Shown: piece by piece, positions 8,906-17,534 of the stretch
Numbering within the stretch: position 1 is the stretch's first letter
Layout of the letters: each line of letters opens with the position of its first letter
NCBI RefSeq assembly: GCF_035325925.1
Contig: NZ_DAOKZA010000019.1
Coordinates: forward strand, 7,377 to 71,376
Direction of reading: 5' to 3'
DNA from: Calidifontimicrobium sp035325925
GTDB lineage: Bacteria > Pseudomonadota > Gammaproteobacteria > Burkholderiales > Burkholderiaceae_C
DNA: 64,000 nucleotides
Made by a program: the position numbers and the translations under genes
The notes under the pieces: generated by a model
Databases searched by the model: none
The model's input: the letters and a program-made list of their open reading frames with translations, nothing else
Told to the model about the DNA's origin: nothing

Positions 8906-9955
8906 TCAGTCGCCCTCGATCCACCGACGCACCGGCGCCGGCAGGCCCAGCGCCAGCGCTTCGTCGCGGTCGAACCAGCGGCCCGCGCCCAGCGAGCGTT
9001 CGACCTGCGCGCGCCGCGCCGCTGACAGGCGCGCCGGCAGCTCGTGGCGCCACGGGCGCAACTCCCAGTCGAAGTGCGTCAGCGTGTGCACGACCGGCTC
9101 GCACCAGCCCCCGAGCCCGGGCCAGTCCGCGACCACGCGCTCGAGCGCGTCGGCCGATGCGTGCTCGGGCAGGCTCCACAGCGACGCCCAGACGCCTGTG
9201 GACGGACGCTGCGCCAGCCACACCCGCGTTGCCTGCGTCAGCCACAGCAGCGCGTGGCGGCGGCGGCCGCGCTGCAGCCGGCGCGACTTCACCGGGAAGC
9301 GCTCGGGCTCGCCTTGGCGTCGCGCGACGCACATGTCGGCCAGCGGGCAGGCGCCGCAGCGCGGCGCGCGCGCGGAGCACACGGTCGCGCCGAGGTCCAT
9401 CAGCCCCTGCGTGTAGACGTCGACACGACGCGCGGGCAGCAGTTCGTGCGCACGCTGCCACAGCGCGCGTTCGGCGGCAGCGCGGGCGAGGTCCTCGCCG
9501 AAGCCCAGCACGCGCGCGAGCACGCGCCTGACGTTGCCGTCGAGGATCGCGGCGCGCTCGCCGAAGCAGAACGCGGCGATCGCCGCCGCGGTCGACCGAC
9601 CGATGCCCGGCAGCGTGGCCAGCGTCGCACTGTCGCGCGGGAACGCGCCGCCGTGCTCGCGCACCACCGCCTGCGCGCAACGGTGCAAGTTGCGCGCGCG
9701 GCCGTAGTAGCCGAGCCCGCTCCACAACGCGAGCACGTCGTCGAGCGACGCCTCCGCGAGCGACGCGACGTCGGGAAAACGCGCCAGGAAGTGCTCGTAG
9801 TACGCGACGACGGTGGTGACCTGCGTCTGCTGCAGCATGACCTCCGACAGCCACACGCGGTACGGGTCGCGCGTGCGCTGCCACGGCAGGTCGTGGCGGC
9901 CGTGGTGGCGCTGCCACGCGACGACGCGCGCGGCGATCCCGGTGCGCTCGCTCAC
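8906..9955 (-). CDS. mutY: A/G-specific adenine DNA glycosylase MutY
   Basis: Removes adenine opposite 8-oxoguanine; pairs functionally with MutM. 349 residues from GTG 9955, which overlaps the stop of the upstream GTPase gene as GTGA. Catalytic Glu38 (LSEVMLQQTQV), helix-hairpin-helix LPGIGRSTAAAI near 115-126, catalytic Asp139 (LDGNVRR), iron-sulfur ligands Cys193, Cys200, Cys203 and Cys209 in the C-x6-C-x2-C-x5-C spacing. A C-terminal NUDIX-like recognition domain follows. mutM is 2 kb upstream on the same strand, so both 8-oxoG repair enzymes belong to one gene group. Confidence 0.95.
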   Translation of the reverse strand: MSERTGIAARVVAWQRHHGRHDLPWQRTRDPYRVWLSEVMLQQTQVTTVVAYYEHFLARFPDVASLAEASLDDVLALWSGLGYYGRARNLHRCAQAVVREHGGAFPRDSATLATLPGIGRSTAAAIAAFCFGERAAILDGNVRRVLARVLGFGEDLARAAAERALWQRAHELLPARRVDVYTQGLMDLGATVCSARAPRCGACPLADMCVARRQGEPERFPVKSRRLQRGRRRHALLWLTQATRVWLAQRPSTGVWASLWSLPEHASADALERVVADWPGLGGWCEPVVHTLTHFDWELRPWRHELPARLSAARRAQVERSLGAGRWFDRDEALALGLPAPVRRWIEGD

Positions 9956-11961
9956 GCCGCGCCGGCGCGTGTGCGCGGCGCGACCAGCGTCAGCGTCGGC
10001 GGCTCCTGCCGCCACGCCGGCAGCGCAGCGTCGGGGTCCGGTGCGCGCTGTGCGTGCTCGCGCAGCGCGCCGAACAGCGCCTGCAGCCGCGACAGCTGCT
10101 CGCGCTGGGTCTGGTCCTGCGACTCGACCTCGGCGATGCGCGACTCGAGCTCGCCGGTGGCGGCGCGGATGCGCTCGAGCGCGTCGCGCCGCCGCGCGAA
10201 GGCCTCGCGCCGCTCGCGCAGCTGCGCCTCGGCCTGCGCCGACGCGGCGCGGTTCCACTGCTCGAGTTCACCGATCGCCGCGTCGAACGGCGTGCGCAGG
10301 CGCGACCACACCGTGCGACGGAACTGCTCGAGGTAGCGTGGGTCAGCCAGCCGCAGCGCGTGCGCGAGCCCGAGGAAGCCGCCGACGTTGCGCTCGATGT
10401 CGGCGAGCTCGCGCAGCGTGCGCTCGAGCGACGGCGGCTCGGCGAGCGACAGCGCGAAGCCGAAGTCGGCGTTGAGCTGCGCGAAGCTGGCCTGCAGCAT
10501 CTCGCGCGTCTCCTGGTTGCGCTTGGCGGCCACCCCCACCCGCTCGCGAAGGCGCTGGCACAGCGCGCCGAACAGCCGCCGCGCGCCCAGGCGCAGCAGC
10601 GTCGCGCCGATGTCGTGCTGCAGGCGGTCGACGTCGGCGCGCAGCCGGTCGATCGACAGCGCGTCGAGCGTGTGGCGCAGCATGCGAGAGTGCACTGCGC
10701 GCAGCGCACCCAGGCGCGCGACGCATCGCTCGAAGTCCTGCGCCTCGCCGCCGACGCGCTGCAGCATCAGCTGCACCTTGGCCTGGCTCTTGCCGCGCAG
10801 CCCGCGCAGTTCGAGCAGGTGCTCGGCGGCGTGGCGGCGCTGGTCGGTGAGCTGGCGCACTAGCCGCAGCTCGAGCGGCCCGAGCGCCTCGGCGAGCGCG
10901 CGCTGCAGCGCGTCGCGCCGGCGCGGCAGCAGGTCCTCGGCAAGCACCTCCTCGAAGGCCGGCAGCCGGCTGTCGAGCAACGGCAGGCGCTGCCCGTCGA
11001 TACGCGCCGTCAGCGCCTGCCGCGCCGACAGCGCGAACACCTGCGACGGATCGAGCCCCAGCGCGGCGGCGGTGGTCTCGCGCTGGCGTTCGATCTGTGC
11101 GGCCACCTGCTCGCGCGTGAGCAGCGGGTCGGCGAGCACGTCGATCTTGTTGAGCACCGCGTAGCGCTGCATTGTCTGCGCGCCGAGCTGGTCGCGCCAG
11201 ATGGCCAGGTCCGAACGCGTGACGCCGGTGTCGGCGCCGACGACGAACACCACCGCGTGCGCCGCCGGCAGCAGGCCGAGCGTCAGCGCGGCCTCGGCGC
11301 CGATGGCGTTCAGCCCCGGCGTATCGAGCACCACCAGCCCGCGCTCGAGCAGCGGGTGCGGGTAGTTGATCACCGCGTGGCGCCAGCTCGGAATCTCGAC
11401 CAGTCCCTCGGCGACCAGCGGCGGGTTGTCGTCGGGGCGCTCGTCGTCCCACAGCCCCAGCGCACGCGCCTCGTCGATGGTCACCGCCTTCGTGCGCATG
11501 ACCTCGCCGAGCGAGTCGGCCAGCCGCTCGGGTGAGTCGGTCTCGAGGCGGATGCGCGTCCACAGCTCGGGGCGGCGGCGCAGTTCGTCGAGCGATTGCG
11601 GCAGCGTGCGCGTGTCGATCGGCAGCAGCGCCAGCAGCGGCGGCTCGCCGCGCTGGCAGCCGATCTCCACCGGGCACATCGTCGTGCGCCCCGGCGTGGC
11701 CGGCAGGATGCGCCGGCCGCTGTCGGCAAAGAAGATGGCGTTGATCAGCTCGGACTTGCCGCGCGAGAACTCGGCGACGAACGCAACGACGACACGGTCG
11801 CCGCCGAGCCGGCGGCGCAGCGCGTCGAGCGTGTCGGCCGCCTCGGGGTCGAGCAGCGACATCGCACGCAGCGACTGGACCAACTCGGCGAGCTGGCGCT
11901 CCAGCGCGAGCCGCCAAGCGGCGAACGCGTCGAGGTGGCGGGCGAACGAACTGCTGTGCAT
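9952..11961 (-). CDS. dynamin-like large GTPase
   Basis: 669 residues. G1 is AEFSRGKS at 63-70, where the first Gly of the usual GxxxxGKS is Ala. G3 is DTPG at 213-216 and G4 is NKID at 271-274. From about residue 340 on the protein is long alpha-helical, Arg/Leu/Glu-rich coiled coil, ending in a disordered tail. Bacterial dynamin-like proteins remodel or protect membranes; no clear transmembrane segment is seen here. The stop overlaps the GTG of mutY. ATG 11961 is the best start although its ribosome site is weak. Cellular role is not known. Confidence 0.85.
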   Translation of the reverse strand: MHSSSFARHLDAFAAWRLALERQLAELVQSLRAMSLLDPEAADTLDALRRRLGGDRVVVAFVAEFSRGKSELINAIFFADSGRRILPATPGRTTMCPVEIGCQRGEPPLLALLPIDTRTLPQSLDELRRRPELWTRIRLETDSPERLADSLGEVMRTKAVTIDEARALGLWDDERPDDNPPLVAEGLVEIPSWRHAVINYPHPLLERGLVVLDTPGLNAIGAEAALTLGLLPAAHAVVFVVGADTGVTRSDLAIWRDQLGAQTMQRYAVLNKIDVLADPLLTREQVAAQIERQRETTAAALGLDPSQVFALSARQALTARIDGQRLPLLDSRLPAFEEVLAEDLLPRRRDALQRALAEALGPLELRLVRQLTDQRRHAAEHLLELRGLRGKSQAKVQLMLQRVGGEAQDFERCVARLGALRAVHSRMLRHTLDALSIDRLRADVDRLQHDIGATLLRLGARRLFGALCQRLRERVGVAAKRNQETREMLQASFAQLNADFGFALSLAEPPSLERTLRELADIERNVGGFLGLAHALRLADPRYLEQFRRTVWSRLRTPFDAAIGELEQWNRAASAQAEAQLRERREAFARRRDALERIRAATGELESRIAEVESQDQTQREQLSRLQALFGALREHAQRAPDPDAALPAWRQEPPTLTLVAPRTRAGAA

Positions 11962-12074
11962 GCGGGAGGCGGATGCCGCCGGCGGCACCGCGGCGCGACG
12001 GGGCCGTGCCACTGTAGCGCAGCGCCCCGGCGCGAAGGTGTCAACAAACGCGCGAAAGACGTGACGATGCGCGT

Positions 12075-12911
12075 CTACCCGCGCTGGCACGCGGGGCACA
12101 GGTAGGTCGAGCGCTGCGCCTGCACGATGCGCCGGATCGGCGCGCCGCAGCGCGGGCAAGGCTGGCCTTCGCGTCCGTAGACGCGCGCCTCGGCCTGGAA
12201 CGCGCCGGCGGCGCCGTGCGCATCGCGGAAGTCGCGCAGCGTCGATCCGCCCAGCGCCAGCGCACGCCCGAGCACTTGGCGCAGCGACGCCAGCAGCCGC
12301 GCGCTGCGTGCCGGCCCGACGCGCCGGCACGGCGTGCGCGGGTGGATGCCGGCGTCGAACAGCGCTTCGCAGGCGTAGATGTTGCCGGCGCCGACGACGA
12401 CGTCGCCGGCCAGCAGCGCCTGCTTGATCGGCGTGCGCCGCCCGCGCAGCGCGGCGTGGAACGCGGCGGCGTCGAACGCCGGGTCGAACGGCTCGGCGCC
12501 CAGGCCGGCGAGCAGCTTGCCGGCCATGCCGGCATCGGGCGACGGTGACCACACCACGGCGCCGAAGCGCCGCGGATCGGTCAGGCGCAGCGTGCCGCGA
12601 TCGGTGACGAGGTCGAAGTGGTCGTGGCGACCGCGGGCCAGACCGGTGTCGACCCAGGCCAGCGATCCTGACATGCCCAGGTGCAACAGCAAGCCGCCGC
12701 CCACCCCGCTGCCGGCGGCGCGCTCCAGCGGCAGCCACAGGTACTTGCCGCGGCGCCGGACCTCGCCGACCGTCGCCCCGACCAACGCCGCGGCATCGAC
12801 GCCCAGCGGCCAGCGCAGCGCCGCACCGGTGTGCAGCGCGACGACGCGCGCGCCGTGCAGCGGCTCGGCGATACCGCGGCGCGTGACCTCGACCTCCGGA
12901 AGCTCGGGCAT
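12075..12911 (-). CDS. mutM: formamidopyrimidine-DNA glycosylase MutM (Fpg)
   Basis: 278 residues. It excises 8-oxoguanine from DNA and nicks the backbone. N-terminal MPELPEVEV supplies the catalytic Pro2 and Glu3. RRRGKYLWLP supplies the conserved Lys. TDPRRFG and GAGNIYACEALF are family motifs, and a C-terminal zinc finger (CPRCG ... STYLCPACQ) closes the protein. ATG 12911 is fixed by the need for Pro at position 2. It is divergent from a TPR protein gene, with a short AT-rich promoter between them. About 110 nt separate it from the GTPase gene downstream. Confidence 0.96.
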   Translation of the reverse strand: MPELPEVEVTRRGIAEPLHGARVVALHTGAALRWPLGVDAAALVGATVGEVRRRGKYLWLPLERAAGSGVGGGLLLHLGMSGSLAWVDTGLARGRHDHFDLVTDRGTLRLTDPRRFGAVVWSPSPDAGMAGKLLAGLGAEPFDPAFDAAAFHAALRGRRTPIKQALLAGDVVVGAGNIYACEALFDAGIHPRTPCRRVGPARSARLLASLRQVLGRALALGGSTLRDFRDAHGAAGAFQAEARVYGREGQPCPRCGAPIRRIVQAQRSTYLCPACQRG

Positions 12912-12953
12912 CCACCAATTATCTAGAATGAATTTTTGACGACAGGTTTGACG
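12912..12953. promoter_or_regulatory. AT-rich divergent promoter between mutM and the TPR protein gene
   Basis: These 42 bases are strikingly AT-rich for this genome. On the minus strand GATAAT (12923 to 12918) stands 6 nt before the mutM ATG, with CTGTCG 16 nt upstream as a weak -35. On the plus strand TAGAAT lies at 12924-12929, about 24 nt before ATG 12954. The two promoters must overlap. Confidence 0.5.
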
Positions 12954-14840
12954 ATGCCCACTGGCGGCCCGACGGTGCGACTTGGCGGCCCGCGTGCCTT
13001 GCGACCTGCCCGGCAGCGTCGCCTCGGCGGACCCCCGGCGTGGTGGCTGGCGGTCGCGATGGCGCTGCCGGCCTGCGCGCAGACCCCCGCCAATCCCAGC
13101 GCGCCCGGCACACCGGCGGCGACGCTGGCCGCTGCGACCACCGCCACCGAGCCGGCCGCGCCGCCGCGCTCGGCGCTCGACGCGCCGCTGTTCTATCAGC
13201 TGCTGATCGGCGAGTTGGAGCTGCGCGGCGGCGAGGTGGGCTATGCGTACCAAGTGATCCTGGACGCCGCGCGACGCACCCGCGACGAGGCGTTGTTCCG
13301 GCGCAGTGTCGAGATCGCGCTGCAGGCGCGCGCCGGTGAGCAGGCGCTGGCGGCGGCGCGCGCGTGGCGCGAAGTCGCGCCGGCGTCGGTCGAGGCGGCG
13401 CGCTTCGAGATCCAGCTGCTGCTGGCGCTGAACCGAGGCGGCGAGATCGCGCAGCCGCTGCGCACGCTGCTCGAACAGGCCAGCGACGCCGACCGGGCGG
13501 GCATGATCGGCGTGCTGCCGCGGCTGTTCCAGCGCCAGACCGACCCGTCGCTGATCGCGACGACGATCGAGCCGGTGCTCGCGCCATACGCCGAGCGCGG
13601 CGACACGCGCACGGCCGTGCGCGTGGCGCTGGCGCGGCTGTGGCGCAGCGCCGGGCAGCGCGACCGCGCGCTGGCGCTGCTGCGCGACGCCGCGCGCGAC
13701 GACCCGCTCGCCCCCGCGCCGCTGCTGCTGGCCGTCGAGATGATGGGAGAGTCGCGCGATGCCGACGCGCTGCTCGCCGACGCGATGCGCTCGCCCCAGG
13801 TCGAACCCGAGGTGCGCGCCGCCTACGCACGCGCGCTGACCAGCGCGCAGCGCTACCCCGACGCGATCGCGCAGCTCGAGCAGGTCACGCAGACGCGCCC
13901 CGAGCTGCCGGGGCCGTGGCTGACGCTCGGCGCGCTGCGGCTCGAACTGCGCGACACCGCCGGCGCCGAGCAGGCGCTGCAGCGCCACGTCGAGCTGGTG
14001 CAGCGCAGCGACGCCGCCGATTCCCCGCCGGCGTCGGGCGATGCCGACGACGACGCGTCGCCAGGCGCACGGGGCTCGCTGACACAGGCCTGGCTGCTGC
14101 TCGCGCAGGCCGCCGAGCAGCGCGGCGACCTCGATGCCGCCGAACGCTGGCTCGCGCGCATCGACGACCCGGGGCAGGCGCTGCAGGTGCAGACGCGCCG
14201 CGCGACGCTGCTGGCGCGCCGCGGCGACGTCGATGCGGCGCGTGCGCTGGTGCGCGCGGTGCCCGAGCGCAACACGCAGGACGCACGCGCCAAGCTGCTG
14301 GCCGAGACGCAGGTGCTGCGCGAGGTCGAGCGCTGGGACGATGCCTACCGGGTGCTCGACACGGTCGGCGAGCGCTTCGCCGACGATACCGACCTGCTGT
14401 ACGAGCAGGCGATGCTCGCCGAGAAGATGGACCGCCTCGACGACATGGAGCGGCTGCTGCGCCGCGTGATGGCGATCAAGCCCGACCACCACCACGCGCA
14501 CAACGCACTGGGCTACTCGCTGGCCGACCGTAGGCTACGCCTGGACGAGGCGCGTGCACTGATCGTGCGCGCGCTCGAGCTGGCGCCCGGCGACCCGTTC
14601 ATCACCGACAGCCTCGGCTGGCTCGAGTACCGGGTCGGCAACCTCGACGCCTCGGTGCGCCTACTGCGCGAGGCCTACGCGACGCGGCCGGACACCGAGA
14701 TCGCGGCCCACCTCGGCGAGGTGCTGTGGGTCAAGGGCGAACGCGACGAGGCGCGGCGCATCTGGCGCGACGCGCAGCGCCGCGACGCTGGCAACAGCGT
14801 GCTGCGCGAGACGCTGGCGCGGCTGCGGGTCGACCTGTGA
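12954..14840 (+). CDS. secreted tetratricopeptide-repeat protein
   Basis: 628 residues from ATG 12954; a TTG at 12936 is possible. The N terminus is basic, then hydrophobic (WWLAVAMALPAC), then AQTPANP, so it is exported; the Cys might be lipidated, though the lipobox is poor. The rest is helical repeats, with clear TPR pairs at the C terminus (NALGYSLADRRLRLDEARALI and DSLGWLEYRVGNLDASVRLL). An acidic loop (DADDD) sits near residue 360. It is coupled to lolB by a GTGA overlap. In betaproteobacteria this gene usually stands before lolB; it may assist outer-membrane or lipoprotein assembly, but this is inference. Confidence 0.85.
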   Translation: MPTGGPTVRLGGPRALRPARQRRLGGPPAWWLAVAMALPACAQTPANPSAPGTPAATLAAATTATEPAAPPRSALDAPLFYQLLIGELELRGGEVGYAYQVILDAARRTRDEALFRRSVEIALQARAGEQALAAARAWREVAPASVEAARFEIQLLLALNRGGEIAQPLRTLLEQASDADRAGMIGVLPRLFQRQTDPSLIATTIEPVLAPYAERGDTRTAVRVALARLWRSAGQRDRALALLRDAARDDPLAPAPLLLAVEMMGESRDADALLADAMRSPQVEPEVRAAYARALTSAQRYPDAIAQLEQVTQTRPELPGPWLTLGALRLELRDTAGAEQALQRHVELVQRSDAADSPPASGDADDDASPGARGSLTQAWLLLAQAAEQRGDLDAAERWLARIDDPGQALQVQTRRATLLARRGDVDAARALVRAVPERNTQDARAKLLAETQVLREVERWDDAYRVLDTVGERFADDTDLLYEQAMLAEKMDRLDDMERLLRRVMAIKPDHHHAHNALGYSLADRRLRLDEARALIVRALELAPGDPFITDSLGWLEYRVGNLDASVRLLREAYATRPDTEIAAHLGEVLWVKGERDEARRIWRDAQRRDAGNSVLRETLARLRVDL

Positions 14841-15358
14841 CGCACGCCGCCACGCGCCTGGCGGCGCTGTGCGCGCTGGCGCTCGCCGGCTGCGCCGCGC
14901 CGCCCGCGGTCGAGGCGCCCGCGCTCAGCGGCCGACTGGCGCTGCAGGTGGCGGCGCACGCCGCCGAACCGGCCCGGCACCTGGGCGCGACCTTCGAGCT
15001 GCGCGGCAGCGCTGAGCAGGGCGAGCTGGCGTTGAGCACGCCGATCGGCAGCACGATCGCGCAGGCGCGCTGGTGGCCCGGCGACGCCGAACTGACCACC
15101 AGCGACGGCTCACGGCGCTTCACCGACCTCGATGCGCTGACGCAGCAGATGCTCGGCGAACCGCTGCCGCTGCCCGCGCTGTTCGATTGGCTGCGCGCGC
15201 GCCCTTGGCCCGGCGCCGACAGCGCCCGCACCGACGCCGGGTTCGACCAGTTGGGCTGGCGCGTGGACCTGAGCCGTCACGCCGAGGGCTGGGTGACGAT
15301 GCAGCGCGCGCAGCCGCCGGCGGTGACACTGCGTGTGCGCCTCGACGACGCCCGCTGA
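14837..15358 (+). CDS. lolB: outer-membrane lipoprotein insertion protein LolB
   Basis: 173 residues from GTG 14837. The lipobox LALAGC ends the signal peptide. The LolB fold is suggested by SGRLALQVAA, FELRGSAEQGELALSTPIGSTIAQARW and the C-terminal GWRVDLSRHAEGW. LolB takes lipoproteins from LolA in the periplasm and places them in the outer membrane. Sequence is divergent, as is usual for LolB, but position between the TPR gene and ispE is typical. It overlaps the TPR gene stop by four bases. Confidence 0.9.
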   Translation: MTHAATRLAALCALALAGCAAPPAVEAPALSGRLALQVAAHAAEPARHLGATFELRGSAEQGELALSTPIGSTIAQARWWPGDAELTTSDGSRRFTDLDALTQQMLGEPLPLPALFDWLRARPWPGADSARTDAGFDQLGWRVDLSRHAEGWVTMQRAQPPAVTLRVRLDDAR

Positions 15359-15367
15359 GCACGCGTG

Positions 15368-16255
15368 ATGGCGCTGCGCGCCCTTTACGACGTGCCGGCC
15401 CCGGCCAAGCTGAACCTGTTCCTGCACGTCGTCGGCCGGCGTGCCGACGGCTACCACCTGCTGCAGTCGGTGTTCGTGCCGATCGACTGGGCCGACACGC
15501 TGCACTTCGAGCGCCGCGACGACGCGCGGCTGCGGCGACACGACCTGGGCCCACCGCTGCCCGTCGACGACCTGTGCCTGCGCGCCGCCGCGCTGCTGCA
15601 GCGCGACAGCGGCACCGCGTTCGGCGCCGACATCTCGGTCGACAAGCGCGTGCCGTGGGGTGCCGGGCTCGGCGGCGGCAGTTCGGATGCGGCGACGACG
15701 CTGCTCGCGCTCAACCGGCTGTGGGGGCTGCACTGGTCGCGCGAGCGGCTGCTGGCGCTCGCGCCGCGCCTGGGCGCCGATGTCGCCTTCTTCGTCGGCG
15801 GGCGCGCCGCGTTCGTCGAGGGCATCGGCGAACGGCTGACGCCGATTGACCTGCCGCCGATGCGCTTCGTCGTCGTCAAGCCGACCGCCACCGTGTCGAC
15901 GCCGGCGGTGTTCGCCAGCGAACGGCTCGTGCGCGACACCGAGCCTGTTATACTTTCGGGCTTTCTTGCACGCTTGGCGGCAGGGGGTGCGAGCCCGTTC
16001 GGTCGCAACGACCTGCAGCCGGTGGCCGAGGCGCAGTGCGCCGAGGTTCGCGAGGCCGGGCAGTGGCTCGCCGCGCGCTTCGGGCACAGCCGCATGACCG
16101 GCTCCGGCAGCGCCGTGTTTGCGAGAATCGACACCGTCGCCCTGCCCGAGGCGACAGGCGCCGCCGACGACGTGCTCGACACGCTGCCGGCGGGCTGGAC
16201 GGGACGCCGGTGTCGCAGTCTGCCCACGCACCCGCTCGAGGGCTGGGCCGACTGA
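15368..16255 (+). CDS. ispE: 4-diphosphocytidyl-2-C-methyl-D-erythritol kinase IspE
   Basis: 295 residues, GHMP kinase family; phosphorylates CDP-ME in the MEP isoprenoid pathway in the cytosol. APAKLNLFLHVVGRRADGYH at the N terminus, ATP loop PWGAGLGGGSSDA at 96-108, C-terminal RMTGSGSAVFA and RSLPTHPLEGW. A GTG at 15365 is one codon upstream of the chosen ATG. Around 15941-15980 the codons turn AT-rich (GTT ATA CTT, TTT CTT), unlike the rest of the gene, and contain TATACT; an internal promoter may overlap the reading frame. Confidence 0.95.
   Translation: MALRALYDVPAPAKLNLFLHVVGRRADGYHLLQSVFVPIDWADTLHFERRDDARLRRHDLGPPLPVDDLCLRAAALLQRDSGTAFGADISVDKRVPWGAGLGGGSSDAATTLLALNRLWGLHWSRERLLALAPRLGADVAFFVGGRAAFVEGIGERLTPIDLPPMRFVVVKPTATVSTPAVFASERLVRDTEPVILSGFLARLAAGGASPFGRNDLQPVAEAQCAEVREAGQWLAARFGHSRMTGSGSAVFARIDTVALPEATGAADDVLDTLPAGWTGRRCRSLPTHPLEGWAD
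15949..15954 (+). promoter_or_regulatory. possible promoter -10 (TATACT) inside ispE
   Basis: TATACT lies in a short AT-rich stretch within the ispE frame. No clear -35 is visible 17 nt upstream. A transcript from here would reach tRNA-Gln and prs about 340 nt downstream. Confidence 0.3.
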
Positions 16256-16293
16256 GGAGGTTTCAGGGTCGCGGCGCGAGCCGGGTCCCGTGG

Positions 16294-16370
16294 AGGGGAG
16301 TCGCCAAGTTGGTTAAGGCATCGGATTTTGATTCCGACATTCGAGGGTTCGAATCCTTCCTCCCCTGCCA
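16294..16370 (+). tRNA. tRNA-Gln(UUG)
   Basis: A full cloverleaf of 74 nt plus encoded CCA, anticodon TTG at 16328-16330, T loop GGTTCGAATCC. The first acceptor pair is A1-U72, a weak pair as is usual for tRNA-Gln. It sits between ispE and prs in the same direction, a conserved betaproteobacterial arrangement. Confidence 0.95.
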
Positions 16371-16442
16371 CATCCTTTCCTAGCCACCACCGTCCTGCCC
16401 GCCTCGCCGCGCGGCCGGCGCAAGGACTCCGTCGAGCCGCCC

Positions 16443-17405
16443 GTGCTGTTCAACACCGTTCTGTTCACCGGCAACGCCAACCCGGCGCTGGCGCTGGAGA
16501 TCGCGACGCACCTGGGCGTCGAGCTCGGCCACGCCAAGGTCGGACGCTTCTCGGACGGCGAGGTCGACGTCGAGATCCAGCAGAACGTGCGCGCGCGCGA
16601 CGTGTTCGTGATCCAGCCCACCGGTTCTCCGACCAACGAGAACCTGATGGAGCTGTGCATCATGACCGACGCGCTCAAGCGCGCCAGTGCGCGGCGCATC
16701 ACCGCGGTGATCCCGTACTTCGGCTACGCCCGCCAGGACCGCCGCCCGCGCTCGACGCGCGTGCCGATCAGCGCCAAGGTGGTGGCCAACATGCTCGAGG
16801 TGGTCGGCGTCGAGCGCGTGCTCACGATGGACCTGCACGCTGACCAGATCCAGGGTTTCTTCGACATCCCGGTCGACAACATCTACGCGTCGCCGGTGCT
16901 GCTGTCGGACCTGAAGAGCCGCAACTACAAGGACCTGGTCGTCGTCTCGCCCGACGTCGGCGGCGTCGTGCGCGCGCGGGCGCTGGCCAAGCAGCTCGGC
17001 TGCGACCTGGCGATCATCGACAAGCGCCGCCCGCGGGCCAACGTGGCCGAGGTGATGCACGTCATCGGCGAGATCGAGCGACGCAACTGCGTCATCATGG
17101 ACGACATGATCGACACCGCCGGCACGCTCGTGAAGGCCGCCGAGGTGCTCAAGGAGCGCGGCGCGGCCAGTGTCTACGCGTACTGCACGCACGCGGTGTT
17201 CTCGGGGCCGGCGATCGAGCGCATCCGCAAGTCGGCGCTCGACGAGGTCGTGATCACGAACACGCTGCCGCTCGGCGACGCGGCCAAGACCTGCCCGAAG
17301 ATCCGCCAGCTGTCGGTGGCGTTCCTGTTCGCCGAGACGATCCGCCGCATCAGCGACGGCGAGTCGGTGACGTCGCTGTTTGCGGAGCAGAACAGTAATT
17401 TTTGA
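16443..17405 (+). CDS. prs: ribose-phosphate pyrophosphokinase
   Basis: 320 residues. It makes PRPP from ribose 5-phosphate and ATP, feeding purine, pyrimidine, NAD and histidine synthesis. Motifs: GRFSDGEVDVEI, YFGYARQDRRPRS, DLHADQIQGFFD, VSPDVGG and the PRPP loop DDMIDTAGT. The start is GTG 16443; no in-frame ATG lies upstream, and an AAGGA is about 15 nt before it, rather far. Located 72 nt after tRNA-Gln and upstream of rplY. Confidence 0.95.
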   Translation: MLFNTVLFTGNANPALALEIATHLGVELGHAKVGRFSDGEVDVEIQQNVRARDVFVIQPTGSPTNENLMELCIMTDALKRASARRITAVIPYFGYARQDRRPRSTRVPISAKVVANMLEVVGVERVLTMDLHADQIQGFFDIPVDNIYASPVLLSDLKSRNYKDLVVVSPDVGGVVRARALAKQLGCDLAIIDKRRPRANVAEVMHVIGEIERRNCVIMDDMIDTAGTLVKAAEVLKERGAASVYAYCTHAVFSGPAIERIRKSALDEVVITNTLPLGDAAKTCPKIRQLSVAFLFAETIRRISDGESVTSLFAEQNSNF

Positions 17406-17414
17406 TGGGAGAGC

Positions 17415-17436
17415 GGGCTCTTTCGGAGCCCTTTCC
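17415..17436 (+). terminator. terminator/attenuator hairpin between prs and rplY
   Basis: GGGCTC and GAGCCC pair around a TTTCG loop, 9 nt after the prs stop, followed by TTTCC. It resembles the hairpins after rplY, including the trailing TTTCC. It may partly uncouple prs from rplY. Confidence 0.55.
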
Positions 17437-17534
17437 GTCGATGGGTGGCCGCCTCGGTCACCCTCGAAGCGGTGGGCCCGACGGCCCGCCAGTCCGGGCC
17501 CTGGTCGCGGGGCCGTTTTCAACTTGGAGTGACC

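Noticed and set aside
12075..14501. Single 808-codon minus frame joining mutM to an upstream region
   Set aside because: Only the last 278 codons are MutM; the rest is antisense to the TPR gene, and Pro2 of MutM fixes the start at 12911.
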